DNA from: Immundisolibacterales bacterium
GTDB lineage: Bacteria > Pseudomonadota > Gammaproteobacteria > HK1
Assembly (NCBI GenBank): GCA_026712715.1
Contig: JAPOPW010000074.1
Coordinates: 1-64,000 of the forward strand
Length of the DNA stretch: 64,000 bases
Direction of reading: 5' to 3'
The notes below the pieces were generated by a model. That model did not search any database and had not been told where the DNA came from. It saw only the letters and a list, made by a program, of their open reading frames with translations. Below, in pieces: positions 51,535 to 62,239 of this stretch (position 1 is the first letter of the stretch; every line of letters begins with the position of its first letter). The position numbers and the translations under genes are program-made.

Positions 51535-51788
51535 GGATTGTTCCTCCGCTTGCGCATTCTGCGCAAAGTTAAGCATCGATTGCGTTGCGGTCAATTGCCT
51601 CGGTGCGATTTGCAACGGCTTTCAAGGCCGTCGGCGGCCTCGCGCGTGTTTCAGGCGCTGGCGACAGTGTGCGGCGGGAGGTCGGGTTCGGTGCTCCAGC
51701 CGCTCCACCAGTAGTAGCCGGCCAAGGACTCGAAGACATTGGGGAAAGTCCCTGGCCGGAGCGCCGCAGGCGGCACGGGTGAAGACGG

Positions 51789-53147
51789 TCAGGCCGGATC
51801 GCCTCCGTGCTCCATGAAGTCGCGGTCGATCTTCGGGAGCGGCTGGTCGTTGATGGCCGCTTCGAACGCCTGGAGCCGCTTGTAGATGGACAGGAGCTCG
51901 ACGATCGTGGTCCAGGAGTTGACGAGGTACTGGAACGAGTTCTCGACCCGCCCGAACGCCCGCACGATCTGCTGCATGACGCCGAGGGTGAAACCGGCGG
52001 CCACGATGGTGGGCCCGAGGGCGATGTAGGGAAGGAGCACCCCGACCTGGAGATAACCGTAGCGCGCGATGTTGAAGTAGAGGTAGTTGAGGTAGAGGCG
52101 AAAGTAGTTCCGCCGCACGTTGTCGAAGAGCTCCGCGACCGTCGGCGGCTGGGCGCGCTCCACGTCGTCCTCGCCGTAGACGAGCTCCTTGCGGTAGGCG
52201 GCCTCGACCCGCTGGTTTCGAAACTCGAGGCCCGGCAGCCGGATCCCCGCGAGCGCAAGCAGGCCCGTGCCGAAGATGGACCAGATGATGGCGACGAACA
52301 CGAGAGCCTGCGGGACTTCGCCGACGATTGGAAGGTGGGTGACGAAGGCGGAGAGGCCCCAGAGGATTGGCAGGAACGCGATCAGGGTCATCACCGAGTC
52401 GATGAGGCTCACCCCGAGGTGCTCCATGATCGCGGCGAAGCGCATGGTGTCTTCCTGCACGCGCTGCGAGGCGCCCTCGATGTGGCGCACGCGCCCCCAC
52501 AGCGACATGTAGTGGTCGTTCATCGCGGTGCGCCAGCGGAAGATGTAATGGCTGACGAAGAACCTGGTGAAGACGGCCACCGTGATCGCGACCAGGGCGA
52601 TCTTCCCGAACGTCAGCAACTGCCCGAAGTACTCCCCGGGCGAAACGCTGTGCGGTTCCGCGAGCGCCTGCTGGATGAGGTCGTAGAACGTCCCGAACCA
52701 GTCGTTGATCATCACGTCGAGCTGCACCTGGAACCAGGTGACGAAGATGATCGCGGCCGATCCGAACACGGACCATCGCGCCCACCGGTGCGGCGAGTAC
52801 CGGTACCAGAAGGCGAGGAAGATCGCGTACGCGAGAACCATGTACTGGTAGAACCAGAATGTCCCCGCGCCCTCCCGCGCGGCTTCGTCGGCCGCCTGCA
52901 CGGCCGCCCGCTCGGTCTGGAGCGCGGCGTGCGACTCGCGGGCCACCTCGTCGGCGTCCTCGGCCAGCTCCGGCAGCGGCGCGAGCTCCAGCGGCTCGGC
53001 GGGGAAGCCGTAGCCGAACCAGCCGCCGAGGCTGAACGACTCGCCGGCACCCCGGGCGAAGGCGAACCAGAGCACCACGCACGCGATCGACCATGCGGCG
53101 AACGAGAGAAAGAAGACCTTGGGCCTGGGAAAGAAGGATTCGAACAC
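51789..53147 (-). CDS. sbmA: SbmA/BacA-type peptide transporter
   Basis: 452-residue inner membrane protein of the SbmA family, which lacks an ATPase domain and imports peptides such as microcins, using the proton gradient. [20 protein letters not shown] opens it; [21 protein letters not shown], then [20 protein letters not shown] and [16 protein letters not shown] are the family's conserved cytoplasmic stretches. The segment at 60-95 ([18 protein letters not shown]) is a longer charged insertion. C-terminal [19 protein letters not shown] is typical. It faces a 254-base gap behind vapB that has no supported gene. Confidence 0.9.
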   Translation of the reverse strand: MFESFFPRPKVFFLSFAAWSIACVVLWFAFARGAGESFSLGGWFGYGFPAEPLELAPLPELAEDADEVARESHAALQTERAAVQAADEAAREGAGTFWFYQYMVLAYAIFLAFWYRYSPHRWARWSVFGSAAIIFVTWFQVQLDVMINDWFGTFYDLIQQALAEPHSVSPGEYFGQLLTFGKIALVAITVAVFTRFFVSHYIFRWRTAMNDHYMSLWGRVRHIEGASQRVQEDTMRFAAIMEHLGVSLIDSVMTLIAFLPILWGLSAFVTHLPIVGEVPQALVFVAIIWSIFGTGLLALAGIRLPGLEFRNQRVEAAYRKELVYGEDDVERAQPPTVAELFDNVRRNYFRLYLNYLYFNIARYGYLQVGVLLPYIALGPTIVAAGFTLGVMQQIVRAFGRVENSFQYLVNSWTTIVELLSIYKRLQAFEAAINDQPLPKIDRDFMEHGGDPA

Positions 53148-53404
53148 GGTGTTGCCTCCCGGTCGGCGGGGCGGGAGGAAGCGGATGCTTCACGCGTTCT
53201 TGGCACCACCCCGGTGTCGATGGAATGCTCCCCGCGAAGATGCCGTTCGCGGGCGAGTCGCATGGATCGGAATTTGCGCGGGCATGCCGTGCCCGCGCAC
53301 CGCCGGCGCCGGCGCCGGGCCGGCGATGCGTCGATGCCCGTCGGCACGGCCTCCGTAGCGGCCCCTCTTCAGGCCCCCCGGCGCCGCGCAGGCTTGGCCC
53401 CCGC

Positions 53405-54721
53405 TCAGTCCGCGGCGTGGCTCATCTCGAGGGCGATTGGTTCCAGCCGCCCGTCCGGCGTGAACGCGAACGGCTCGGGCGGGCCGATCGCCTCCATGTC
53501 GGAATGCGCGCGCACCTCCTCGAGCATCGGCTCCGACACCATGATCGTGCCGAGGGTCAGGGTGTCGCGGATGCGCACGATGCGCGCCTCCCCGGATTCG
53601 ACGCGGAGCGCCGTCTTCGCTCCGAGGGCGACCGCCTCCCGGGCGGTGTGCATCACGATCGGGATCGTCCCCCCGTCGAGATAGTTCGACGTGATGACGT
53701 TCGCCCACGTCGCCCCGTAGTCGATGCGGTCGAAGAGGCGGCGGGTAATGACGTCGGCGAGGCCGAGACCGGTCGCGTTGCCGTGCGTCGCGTCGGTGAG
53801 GTCGAGGACCACGATCTTGTTGACGAGCGGGTCGTCGAAACCTTCCACCCCGCGGTTGTTGCGGCCGGTGATGTTCGGATCGAAGCCCGAGCCGCTGATC
53901 TCCTTCCCCATCCGGTCGATCACGAGGACGTCGATCTCGTGGAAGAAGATCCGCCCCATCCGGGACTTCGCCTCCGCCTGGAGCACCTCTTCACGCTCGA
54001 GCAGGCTGGCGGCGGGAATCGCCTCGACGATCACGGTCTCGTCGTAGGCGTTCTCGACGAGCCCGACCCCGAAGAGGAACGGGGTGTTCGCGAGCACGTG
54101 CTCCGCGGCCTTGGGAAGAAGAACGTCGAAGCGATCCATGCCATGGAAATGGAGCGCGGTCGCGCCCGCGTGCTTGCCCATGCCGATGCCGATCATCTTG
54201 ACGATGCCGCTCTCGATGTCGGCCCGGAAGGTGGTGTGCGGCTTGATGCGGTTGATGAGCACGATGCCGTGCGCCTCGTGCGCGTGCCGGTCCACGTGAA
54301 TCGGCGTGCCGTCGTCGAGCTCCCCGATGACGACGGTCTCCATGGTGGCGAGCACCGGCACGCCCATCGCGGCCTCGGTGATCCCGTAGTTCGCGAGCAC
54401 CCCGGTCTGTCCGAGAGCGGTCGCCCCGCCGTGGCTGCCCATCGCGGGGAAGATGAACGGCTCGGCACCGAGGCGCCGCAGCTCCTCGACGACGGTCTTC
54501 GCCGTCTCCGCGACGTTGGCGACCCCGCGGCTGCCGCACCCGACCGCGATCCGCTGTCCGGGCTCGACGAGTCCGGCAATCTCCGGGCGTCGCATCTCGT
54601 CGCGAACGACGCCGGCCACGTCGTCGAGGCGGGTCGGGTCGAAGGTCTGGCGGACCCGCGCCATGCGCGGGAGCGGTACGTCGAGCCCTCCGGCGATGGG
54701 CACTTCGAAGCGATCGCTCAT
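53405..54721 (-). CDS. DUF2088 / LarA N-terminal domain-like protein
   Basis: 438-residue protein whose N-terminal half resembles the DUF2088 domain of nickel-dependent lactate racemase LarA. AVGCGSRGVANVAETAKTVV, AMGSHGGATALGQTGVLANY and LINRIKPHTTFRADIESGIV are characteristic; histidines in HFHGMDRF and GSHGG are possible cofactor contacts. LarA itself also has a C-terminal domain carrying the cofactor lysine, which is not clear here. No larB, larC or larE is in the window, so racemase activity is unproven. Confidence 0.75.
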   Translation of the reverse strand: MSDRFEVPIAGGLDVPLPRMARVRQTFDPTRLDDVAGVVRDEMRRPEIAGLVEPGQRIAVGCGSRGVANVAETAKTVVEELRRLGAEPFIFPAMGSHGGATALGQTGVLANYGITEAAMGVPVLATMETVVIGELDDGTPIHVDRHAHEAHGIVLINRIKPHTTFRADIESGIVKMIGIGMGKHAGATALHFHGMDRFDVLLPKAAEHVLANTPFLFGVGLVENAYDETVIVEAIPAASLLEREEVLQAEAKSRMGRIFFHEIDVLVIDRMGKEISGSGFDPNITGRNNRGVEGFDDPLVNKIVVLDLTDATHGNATGLGLADVITRRLFDRIDYGATWANVITSNYLDGGTIPIVMHTAREAVALGAKTALRVESGEARIVRIRDTLTLGTIMVSEPMLEEVRAHSDMEAIGPPEPFAFTPDGRLEPIALEMSHAAD

Positions 54722-54929
54722 GTTCGGATCTCCCTCGCGAATTCGGGTCGGTGCTTACTGTAGCAGCATGCTCGCGGGACGGCCTCCGGGAAGGCGGCTC
54801 GCGGCCCGCCGGCCCTCCTCGGCCGAGGGGAGGTCCGAGAGGCACGTGCTCTTCGAAAACAGGTGGTTGCGGTGGAATCGGGCCAGCGATTACGTAGCAT
54901 TGCACGCCGAACTGCGCGCTCGGTCGGGC

Positions 54930-54955
54930 GGCGCCCGGACCTTTCCGGAGGCGCC
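54930..54955 (-). terminator. hairpin downstream of the VOC gene
   Basis: GGCGCCCGG pairs with CCGG and GGCGCC across a short loop, with a two-base bulge, 16 bases beyond the VOC gene stop in its direction of transcription. No T-tract follows, so this is only a candidate. Confidence 0.33.
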
Positions 54956-54971
54956 GACGGCCCTCCCCCGA

Positions 54972-55433
54972 TCAGGTCGGAGCCATCCCCTTGCGCCGGA
55001 GCTCCGCGACCGCCTCGTCGGTCTTCTCGAGATGCCCGAGCCCCATGCCCCGAAGAACGTGGTCGGCCTTGCTGAACTGGATCTTCGTGTAGGTCGTGAT
55101 CTCGACCCGGTTGCCCCAGGGGTCCAGGAAGTCGAGGAAGCGGCCGTCGAGCAGCTCCACCCCCATCTCCTCGAGGGTCCGGCGCACGAGATCCTTGTCG
55201 TCGACCGCGATGCCGAAGTGCCGGTTGTCGTCCGGCCCCTGGCGGCGGCCCCGCGCAAAGTTGATGAACTGGTCTCCGAAGTAGATGAACGCGGCGTTCT
55301 CGCTGCGCCGAGCGATCTCGAAATCGAGGAACCCGCCGTAGAAGGCGAGCGCCTCGTCGATGTCCCCGACCTCGAGGGCGACGTGGTTGATGCCGACCGC
55401 TCGGGCCTTGCGGGCAGCGCGGCTGTCGCTCAT
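54972..55433 (-). CDS. VOC family (glyoxalase/dioxygenase-fold) protein
   Basis: 153-residue vicinal-oxygen-chelate fold protein. The N-terminal NHVALEVGDIDEALAFYGGF supplies the first metal His, HFGIAVDDKDLVRRTLEEMG the second, and FLDFLDPWGNRVEITTYTK the Glu ligand. ATG 55433 has GGAGGAAGG upstream. The reaction (lactoylglutathione lyase, thiol transferase or dioxygenase) is not determined. It is convergent with the LarA-like gene and divergent from hicB. Confidence 0.85.
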   Translation of the reverse strand: MSDSRAARKARAVGINHVALEVGDIDEALAFYGGFLDFEIARRSENAAFIYFGDQFINFARGRRQGPDDNRHFGIAVDDKDLVRRTLEEMGVELLDGRFLDFLDPWGNRVEITTYTKIQFSKADHVLRGMGLGHLEKTDEAVAELRRKGMAPT

Positions 55434-55557
55434 GGCCTTCCTCCTCCTGACCGGTTGGATGGCGGCGCGACAGTGTAAGGGCAAATGCGGCACCGGCCGC
55501 GGTACAATCGCGCCCGAGCGGCAGGGTTGCGGTGAGGCGGTTTCCGGAAGAAGAGCC

Positions 55558-55821
55558 ATGATGCTGTACCGGATGAAGTTCGTCCTTCGGGAACCCTCGA
55601 GCGAGACCGAAGACAGGTACCTGGCCGAGATACCCGATTTGCCGGGTTGCCGGGCCTGGGGCGACACTGCGGCGCAGGCGTTGGAGAACCTCCAGAGCGT
55701 GGCCGCGGCGTTCATCGAATCCTGCCGCGACCGAGGTGATCCCCTTCCGCAGGCGGTGGTGACCGCAGCGGAGGACATCGAAGCCGATCGAACGGTCAGC
55801 GAGGTCATGGTCGCGGCTTGA
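55558..55821 (+). CDS. hicB: HicB-type antitoxin
   Basis: 87-residue HicB antitoxin with the partial RNase-H-like fold: DRYLAEIPDLPGCRAWGDTA, then ALENLQSVAAAFIESCRDRG. No C-terminal DNA-binding domain is seen, only a short tail DRTVSEVMVAA, so it may not bind DNA itself. GGAAGAAGAG precedes the ATG. The gene precedes hicA with a four-base overlap. Confidence 0.88.
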   Translation: MMLYRMKFVLREPSSETEDRYLAEIPDLPGCRAWGDTAAQALENLQSVAAAFIESCRDRGDPLPQAVVTAAEDIEADRTVSEVMVAA

Positions 55822-56027
55822 GATACCGCGAGCTCACCCGCAAGCTTCGGCGGCTCGGGTGCGAACTGGACCGGCGGGCACGCGGCGACCACGAGATTTG
55901 GGTTCGCCCATCCACCCGCGGAAGGACCACCATCCCGAACTGGGGCGGCCGCGATCTGAAACCGGGTACGGTTCACGCAATCCTGCGCGACCTTGGAATT
56001 TCGCGCGGAGAATTCGAGCGCGCATAG
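55818..56027 (+). CDS. hicA: HicA-type mRNA interferase toxin
   Basis: 69-residue double-stranded-RNA-binding fold toxin. RYRELTRKLRRLGCELDRRA opens it, and the catalytic histidine is in GDHEIWVRPSTRGRTTIP; the C-terminal KPGTVHAILRDLGISRGEF is typical of the family. It starts with TTG whose last two bases are the TG of the hicB TGA, giving an overlap of stop and start. The toxin is therefore likely made only when hicB is translated. Confidence 0.88.
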   Translation: MRYRELTRKLRRLGCELDRRARGDHEIWVRPSTRGRTTIPNWGGRDLKPGTVHAILRDLGISRGEFERA

Positions 56028-56174
56028 CCCCGCGGAAACGCCGGTCGCCCGGGCAATGGGACGGTCCTGCCCGCAGGCTTCACCGATTCCCCGACCGTTC
56101 CGTCGCCGTGCGAGCGCTGCGGTACGATCGCGGCCGGTACAGGTTTGGTCAGTCAGACACGAGGGGAGGAACGA

Positions 56175-57359
56175 ATGCCAAGGCTAAGCGAGCGGATGGG
56201 GCAGCTCGGGACGGAGACCGCGTTCGAGGTGCTGGCGCGGGCCGAGGAACTCGCGCGCGCGGGCCGCGACGTCATCAACCTAGGGATCGGTCAGCCCGAC
56301 TTCAAGACCCCGCCCCACATCGTCGAGGCGGCGGTCAGGGCCCTTCGCGACGGCCATCACGGCTACACCCCGGCCCCCGGGATCCCCGCGCTTCGCGAAG
56401 CGGTCGCGGCGGACATCGCGGCACGGCGCGGGGTGGAGGTGGACCCGGCGCGGATCGTGGTCGTGCCGGGCGGCAAGGTGACGATGTTCTTCGCGATCCT
56501 GATGTTCGGAGAACCCGGGACGGAGATCATGTACCCGAACCCCGGCTTCCCCATCTACGAGTCGGTCATCGAGTACAGCGGCGCGCGGGCGGTGCCGATT
56601 CCCCTCCTCGAGAGCCAGGACTTCTCCTTCGACGCCGACGCGGTGCTCGCGAGCATCACTCCCGCGACCCGCCTCATCATCCTCAACACCCCGGCCAACC
56701 CGACCGGCGGGGCGGTTCCGAAGAGTGAGATCGACAAGCTCGCGGCGGGTCTCGCGGAGCACCCGGAAGTGGTCGTGCTGAGCGACGAGATCTACTCGCG
56801 CATCATCTACGACGACCGCGAGCACGCGAGCCTCCTCGCCTATCCCGAGATCGCGGACCGGGTCATCCTGCTCGACGGATGGAGCAAGACGTTCGCGATG
56901 ACCGGATGGCGCCTGGGCTACGCGGTATGGCCGGAGGGACTCGCGGAGCACGCGACCCGGCTCGCCATCAACTGCCACAGTTGCGTGAACGCGCCCACCC
57001 AGTTCGCCGGCATCGCCGCGCTCGAGGGGCCGCAGGACGCGGTGGGCGAGATGGTGGCCGCGTTCGACGAACGCCGCTCGGTCATCGTGGACGGGCTGAA
57101 CGCTCTGCCCGGCATTTCGTGCCGGATGCCGGGCGGTGCCTTCTACACCTTCCCCAACGTCACCGGGACCGGCCTCGACGCCCGCACCTTCCAGAACCGG
57201 CTGCTCGAAGGGGCGGGGGTGGCGACGGTGGCGGGCACGAGCTTCGGGGCGCTCGGTGAAGGGTACGTCCGCTTCTCGTATGCAAACAGCGCGGAGAACA
57301 TCCGCCGCGCGCTCGAGCGCGTGGGCGACATGCTCGCCGGAAGCAACGATCCCTCGTAG
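56175..57359 (+). CDS. class I/II PLP-dependent aminotransferase
   Basis: 394-residue fold-type I aminotransferase of the aspartate aminotransferase superfamily. INLGIGQPDFKTPPHIVEA and HHGYTPAPGIPALREAVAAD lie in the N-terminal third; NTPANPTGGAVPKSE and LSDEIYSRIIYDD in the middle; the Schiff-base lysine is in LDGWSKTFAMTGWRLGYAV near residue 237, and the carboxylate-binding arginine near YVRFSYANSAENIRRAL. ATG 56175 has GAGGGGAGG upstream. Amino donor and acceptor are not readable. Confidence 0.9.
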   Translation: MPRLSERMGQLGTETAFEVLARAEELARAGRDVINLGIGQPDFKTPPHIVEAAVRALRDGHHGYTPAPGIPALREAVAADIAARRGVEVDPARIVVVPGGKVTMFFAILMFGEPGTEIMYPNPGFPIYESVIEYSGARAVPIPLLESQDFSFDADAVLASITPATRLIILNTPANPTGGAVPKSEIDKLAAGLAEHPEVVVLSDEIYSRIIYDDREHASLLAYPEIADRVILLDGWSKTFAMTGWRLGYAVWPEGLAEHATRLAINCHSCVNAPTQFAGIAALEGPQDAVGEMVAAFDERRSVIVDGLNALPGISCRMPGGAFYTFPNVTGTGLDARTFQNRLLEGAGVATVAGTSFGALGEGYVRFSYANSAENIRRALERVGDMLAGSNDPS

Positions 57360-57470
57360 CGGCTGCACGGGCCGGGCTCCGCATGCCCGCGCGGCGCCCG
57401 TCCCAAGGGAACGCGATGGGCAGCCGGAGTGGGCCCGGCCGTCGCGTGCGGCGGCTCGAGGTCGGTTCTT

Positions 57471-58469
57471 CTACCCCGAGCGCTTGAACTTCTGGAAGCA
57501 CTGCGCGGTCAAGGGCGCGAGGCGGGCGGCCGCGCCCGAGGCGACGGTCACTTCGCCGACGTAGAGATCGCCTCGCGAATCGACCCACAGGCCGTGGGGC
57601 GCGATGAAGTTGCCCGGGAGCACCTCCTCTTCACCCCCGATCCGGCACTGAATGCCCCCGTCCGGGTCGTAGACCCCGACCCGCGCGATGGGTTCGTGGC
57701 CATGGGGCGGCGTCGTCATGAGGCGGAAGTGCGGCACTTCGCGGTTCCCCGTCCGGAAGCCGAGCTCGGCCACGTGCACGTTGTCCTGCTCGTCGATGAA
57801 GATGTCGTCGGGGCGATTCACGAAGTCCCAGCTCCGCAGGTATTCCCCTCCGGGCGAGAAGAGCTGGATACGGCAGTTCTCGCGGTCGGCCACGTAGACC
57901 GTGCCCGCGGAATCCACCGCGATTCCATGGGGGAGGTTGAACTCGCCGGGCGCGCTTCCGGGACTCCCCCACGAGAACTCGAGCTTCCCGTTCGCGTCGA
58001 AGCGGTGCACACGCGCGTTCCCGTAGCCGTCCGCCACGTACATGCTTCCGTCCCGGAGCACCGCCACGTTCGTCACCTGGTTGAAGGGCTCGCCCGCGTA
58101 CTTGACGGGCGAGACGTCCGGCTCGAACCCGGTGTCGGAGCACCGTCCGGGCTCGCCCACGGTGCGAAGCAGGGTCCCGTCCGTCGTGAACGTGCGAATC
58201 GTGTGGTCCCAGCAGTCGACGAGGTGCACCTGGTCGAGGTGATCGATGAAGATCCCGTGGGGACGGGGGAACATTCCCTCCCCCCAGGCGTCGAGGAACT
58301 TGCCGTCCTTGTCGAACACGATGAGCGGGTGCTCGCCGCGGCAGAACACGTAGACCCGGTCGCGGGAATCGGTCGCGACGCCGGCCACCTCCGTGAACGA
58401 CCAGCCCTCCGGGAGGCGTTCCCAGCCTTCCACCACCTCGAACTCGATACCGTGGTGTCCCTTGGACAT
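57471..58469 (-). CDS. NHL-repeat beta-propeller protein
   Basis: 332-residue beta-propeller of NHL repeats, similar to bacterial peptidylglycine alpha-amidating lyase-like proteins. Repeats are visible as EVAGVATDSRDRVYVFCRGE, PHGIFIDHLDQVHLVDCWDH, VTNVAVLRDGSMYVADGYGN, LPHGIAVDSAGTVYVADREN and DIFIDEQDNVHVAELGFRTG, about five to six blades. No signal peptide is present. Function unknown; it could bind a ligand or act as a lyase or lactonase. Convergent with the aminotransferase. Confidence 0.8.
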   Translation of the reverse strand: MSKGHHGIEFEVVEGWERLPEGWSFTEVAGVATDSRDRVYVFCRGEHPLIVFDKDGKFLDAWGEGMFPRPHGIFIDHLDQVHLVDCWDHTIRTFTTDGTLLRTVGEPGRCSDTGFEPDVSPVKYAGEPFNQVTNVAVLRDGSMYVADGYGNARVHRFDANGKLEFSWGSPGSAPGEFNLPHGIAVDSAGTVYVADRENCRIQLFSPGGEYLRSWDFVNRPDDIFIDEQDNVHVAELGFRTGNREVPHFRLMTTPPHGHEPIARVGVYDPDGGIQCRIGGEEEVLPGNFIAPHGLWVDSRGDLYVGEVTVASGAAARLAPLTAQCFQKFKRSG

Positions 58470-58609
58470 GTGCCCTTCCTCTTCTGCGGCGCCTCGCCTG
58501 CGGCGACATTATGCATCCCCGCGCCCGGGGCTCGCGTCGCGCGGATCCCTCACTCCCTTTCATCGCGCGGGGAGCCGCGCCGGCACGGACCCGGACCGCG
58601 ACGCAACGA

Positions 58610-59839
58610 TCAGATTCCGGCGAGAAGCTCCGGCGCCCGATGCGCGGCTTCCGCCGCGACGGCGGCGAGCACCACCACCAGCCAGGGCGGCCAGCGGAGC
58701 ACGAACAGGAAGGCGAAGGCCCCGAGAACCCATGCGAAGTCGGCCGCACCGTGGACGCTCCCGGTGAACACCGGATCGTAGAGCGCGGCGAGGAGCAGTC
58801 CGACCACCGCCGCGTTCACGCCGGCGAGGGCGGCACGGGCGCTCGGCCGCGCGCGCAGTCCGCTCCAGTACGGAAGCAGTCCCGGCACGAGCAGGAAGGA
58901 GGGGGTGAAGATCGCGAGCAGGGCGACCAGCGCGCCGGTCAGCGGACTCTCGAACGACGGGATGTGCGCGCCGAGGAAGGCGGCGATCGTGAACAGCGGT
59001 CCGGGGAGCGCCTGCGCCGCCCCGTAGCCGGCCAGGAATTCGTCGCGTCCCACCCAGCCCGGCGCCACCACTTCCGCCTCGAGGAGCGGAAGCACCACGT
59101 GGCCGCCGCCGAAGACGAGCGCGCCGGCCCGGTAGAAGGAGTCGAACACGGCGATTCCAGGGAGGTCCGAGACGCCCGCGGCGAGCGGAAGGCCGATGAT
59201 CAGCAGGGCGAAGACCGCGAGGAGAGCCGCGCCGGTGCGCCGACTCGCCCGGCCCGCCGGCGGCGCCGACGCGGACCTCGGCGGGATTCTCGCTACCGTT
59301 TCCGCATCGAGCAGCCACCAGCCGGCGACCGCGCCCGCCGCGATGACCGCGAACTGCATGGCCGGGAGCGGAAAGGCGAGGAGGACGATGGCGGAAACGA
59401 ATCCGATCGCGGTGCGGCGCCGGTCCGTCCAAAGGCTCCGACCCATCGTCCACGCCGCCTGGGCGACGACCGCGACGGCAACCAGCTTGAGGGCATGCAG
59501 CCACGCCGCCTCGCCGTTTCCCCCGAGCGCGAATCCGTAGGCGAGGAGGGTCATGATGGCCGCGGACGGCGCGGTGAAGCCGAGCCAGGCCATCGCCGCG
59601 CCCGGATATCCGGCTCGGAGGTAACCGATCGCGAGACCGGCCTGGCTGCTCGCGGGACCGGGCAGGAACTGGCAAAGGGCGACGAGGTCCGCGTAGGCCG
59701 CCGCGTCGAGCCAGCGGCGCCGGGTGACGAACTCGTCGTGGAATATCGCAAGGTGCGCCACCGGCCCCCCGAACGACGTGAGGCCGAGTCGCAGAAAGAC
59801 GCCGAGGACCCGCGCCGCGCTCAATGCCGTGCGCGCCAT
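58610..59839 (-). CDS. chrA: chromate transporter ChrA family (long form)
   Basis: 409-residue protein of the CHR family with two homologous halves and about ten to twelve membrane helices. The first half has SFGGPVAHLAIFHDEFVTRR and FLPGPASSQAGLAIGYLRAG; the second FDSFYRAGALVFGGGHVVLP and AAQALPGPLFTIAAFLGA. ChrA exports chromate by exchange; many family members are of unproven function. ATG 59839 sits where conservation begins. It lies 22 bases behind xthA on the same strand. Confidence 0.9.
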   Translation of the reverse strand: MARTALSAARVLGVFLRLGLTSFGGPVAHLAIFHDEFVTRRRWLDAAAYADLVALCQFLPGPASSQAGLAIGYLRAGYPGAAMAWLGFTAPSAAIMTLLAYGFALGGNGEAAWLHALKLVAVAVVAQAAWTMGRSLWTDRRRTAIGFVSAIVLLAFPLPAMQFAVIAAGAVAGWWLLDAETVARIPPRSASAPPAGRASRRTGAALLAVFALLIIGLPLAAGVSDLPGIAVFDSFYRAGALVFGGGHVVLPLLEAEVVAPGWVGRDEFLAGYGAAQALPGPLFTIAAFLGAHIPSFESPLTGALVALLAIFTPSFLLVPGLLPYWSGLRARPSARAALAGVNAAVVGLLLAALYDPVFTGSVHGAADFAWVLGAFAFLFVLRWPPWLVVVLAAVAAEAAHRAPELLAGI

Positions 59840-59861
59840 CGCACCGCCCGCGGCGCTGCGG

Positions 59862-60647
59862 TCAGGACACCTCCCAGTCCAGGTCGGCGTACACCGGTGC
59901 GTGGTCGGAGGCGGTGAGGCCCTCCTTCTTCTTGCGGAAGTCCCGGTCGATCTCCACCGCGGTGACCCGGTCGACGACCGTGCTCGTGCCGAGGAGGAAG
60001 TCGATCCGAAGGCCGCGTCCGCGCGGAAACGCTCCCGCGCGATAGTCCCACCACGAGTACGCCTGCCGGTCCGCGTGCTTCTCCCGGTAGAGATCCCGCA
60101 GACCGAGGTCGAGGAGCGCGCCGAAGCGCGTCCGCTCCTCGCGGGTGTGGAAGATGGAGCCGTCCCCGTCCGCGCCACGCCAGGAATCGATCGGAGACGG
60201 CACCACGTTGAAGTCGCCGCACAGGACCGCGGGCTCTTCCTCTGCGACGCGCGAAGGCCAGAAGCGCGCGAGGTCGTCGTACCACGCGAGCTTGCGCGCG
60301 AAGTCCTGGTGCGCGAGGTCCTTGCCGTTCGGGCAGTACGCGGTGGCGAACGTCAGTCCGGCGATCCGCGCCCCGACGAGCCGCGCCCCGAAGTCCTCCT
60401 GTCCCGGGAGGCCGCGAAGGATCGGTTCCGCGCGGTGGCGGGTGAGAACCGCGACCCCGTTCCACGCCTTCTGTCCGTACACCACGACTTCGAAGCCGAG
60501 ATCGTCGAACGCGGAAGCGGGGAACTCCTCCTCGCTGACCTTGAGTTCCTGCAGGCCGACGATGTCGGGCTGCCGGGCTTCGAGCCAGATGCGGACGTAG
60601 TCGAGGCGCGCACGCAACCCGTTCACGTTCCAAGTCGCGATGCGCAT
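59862..60647 (-). CDS. xthA: exodeoxyribonuclease III
   Basis: 261-residue exonuclease III / AP endonuclease repairing abasic sites and 3' blocks. Catalytic segments are MRIATWNVNGLRARLDYV, VGLQELKVSEEEFP (metal Glu), CGDFNVVPSPIDSWRG (Asp and Asn), RGLRIDFLLGTS and ASDHAPVYADLDW (His). The start at 60647 is fixed by the conserved MRIATWNVNG. Length is normal. Confidence 0.95.
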   Translation of the reverse strand: MRIATWNVNGLRARLDYVRIWLEARQPDIVGLQELKVSEEEFPASAFDDLGFEVVVYGQKAWNGVAVLTRHRAEPILRGLPGQEDFGARLVGARIAGLTFATAYCPNGKDLAHQDFARKLAWYDDLARFWPSRVAEEEPAVLCGDFNVVPSPIDSWRGADGDGSIFHTREERTRFGALLDLGLRDLYREKHADRQAYSWWDYRAGAFPRGRGLRIDFLLGTSTVVDRVTAVEIDRDFRKKKEGLTASDHAPVYADLDWEVS

Positions 60648-60964
60648 GGGGCATCCTAGCACGCGGCGGGACGTTGACCGGAGCGGACTCGCGATGCGGG
60701 GCTCGCCCGGAGACCGGCCGCCGGGGCGTTTCCGGGACGGGACGGGACGGGACGCGAGGCGCCGACCGAAGCGTGGTGCGCCCGGGACTTCGAGCCGAGG
60801 ACCTGCCTTTCCGTGCACCGCACCCCGGATTGGTCGAGCGTGCGCAGGTCGGCGACCCGTGTGGGCCGACCGCCCCGCGAGCCGAACGACCCGACCGGGA
60901 CTACAATGGGAAGCCGGCCAGGGACCACCCGGCCGGCCTCGGATCTCGCACGGGGGGCGGACGG
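60648..60964. other. 317-base divergent intergenic region, xthA/ald
   Basis: Region between divergent genes. It contains four direct copies of GGGAC at 60734-60753 and no convincing promoter hexamers. Open frames running through it from ald lack a start with a ribosome site. I see nothing else in it. Confidence 0.5.
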
Positions 60965-62083
<1,119 letters not shown>

Positions 62084-62089
62084 CCGCCG

Positions 62090-62105
62090 AGAGCGGCTCC
62101 GCTCT
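62090..62105. terminator. small hairpin between convergent ald and dapA-like genes
   Basis: AGAGCG-GCTC-CGCTCT, a 6-bp stem with a 4-base loop starting 6 bases after the ald stop. Only TTCC follows, so the T-tract is poor. Confidence 0.3.
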
Positions 62106-62239
62106 TCCGGACGTCGCTCCGAAACGGGGTTGCGGCCTGTGCACCGGACCCGGACGGCCCACTCCCCGGCCGTGGTGGACCAATCGACACTTCCCGGCTC
62201 CGATGCGCCGGGAGGACGCTTCGCGCGACCCGGCCGGCC

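Noticed and set aside
60734-60753. Four tandem GGGAC copies as a possible regulatory or variable repeat
   Set aside because: Short and of simple composition in a GC-rich spacer; no nearby structure or promoter element suggests a role.
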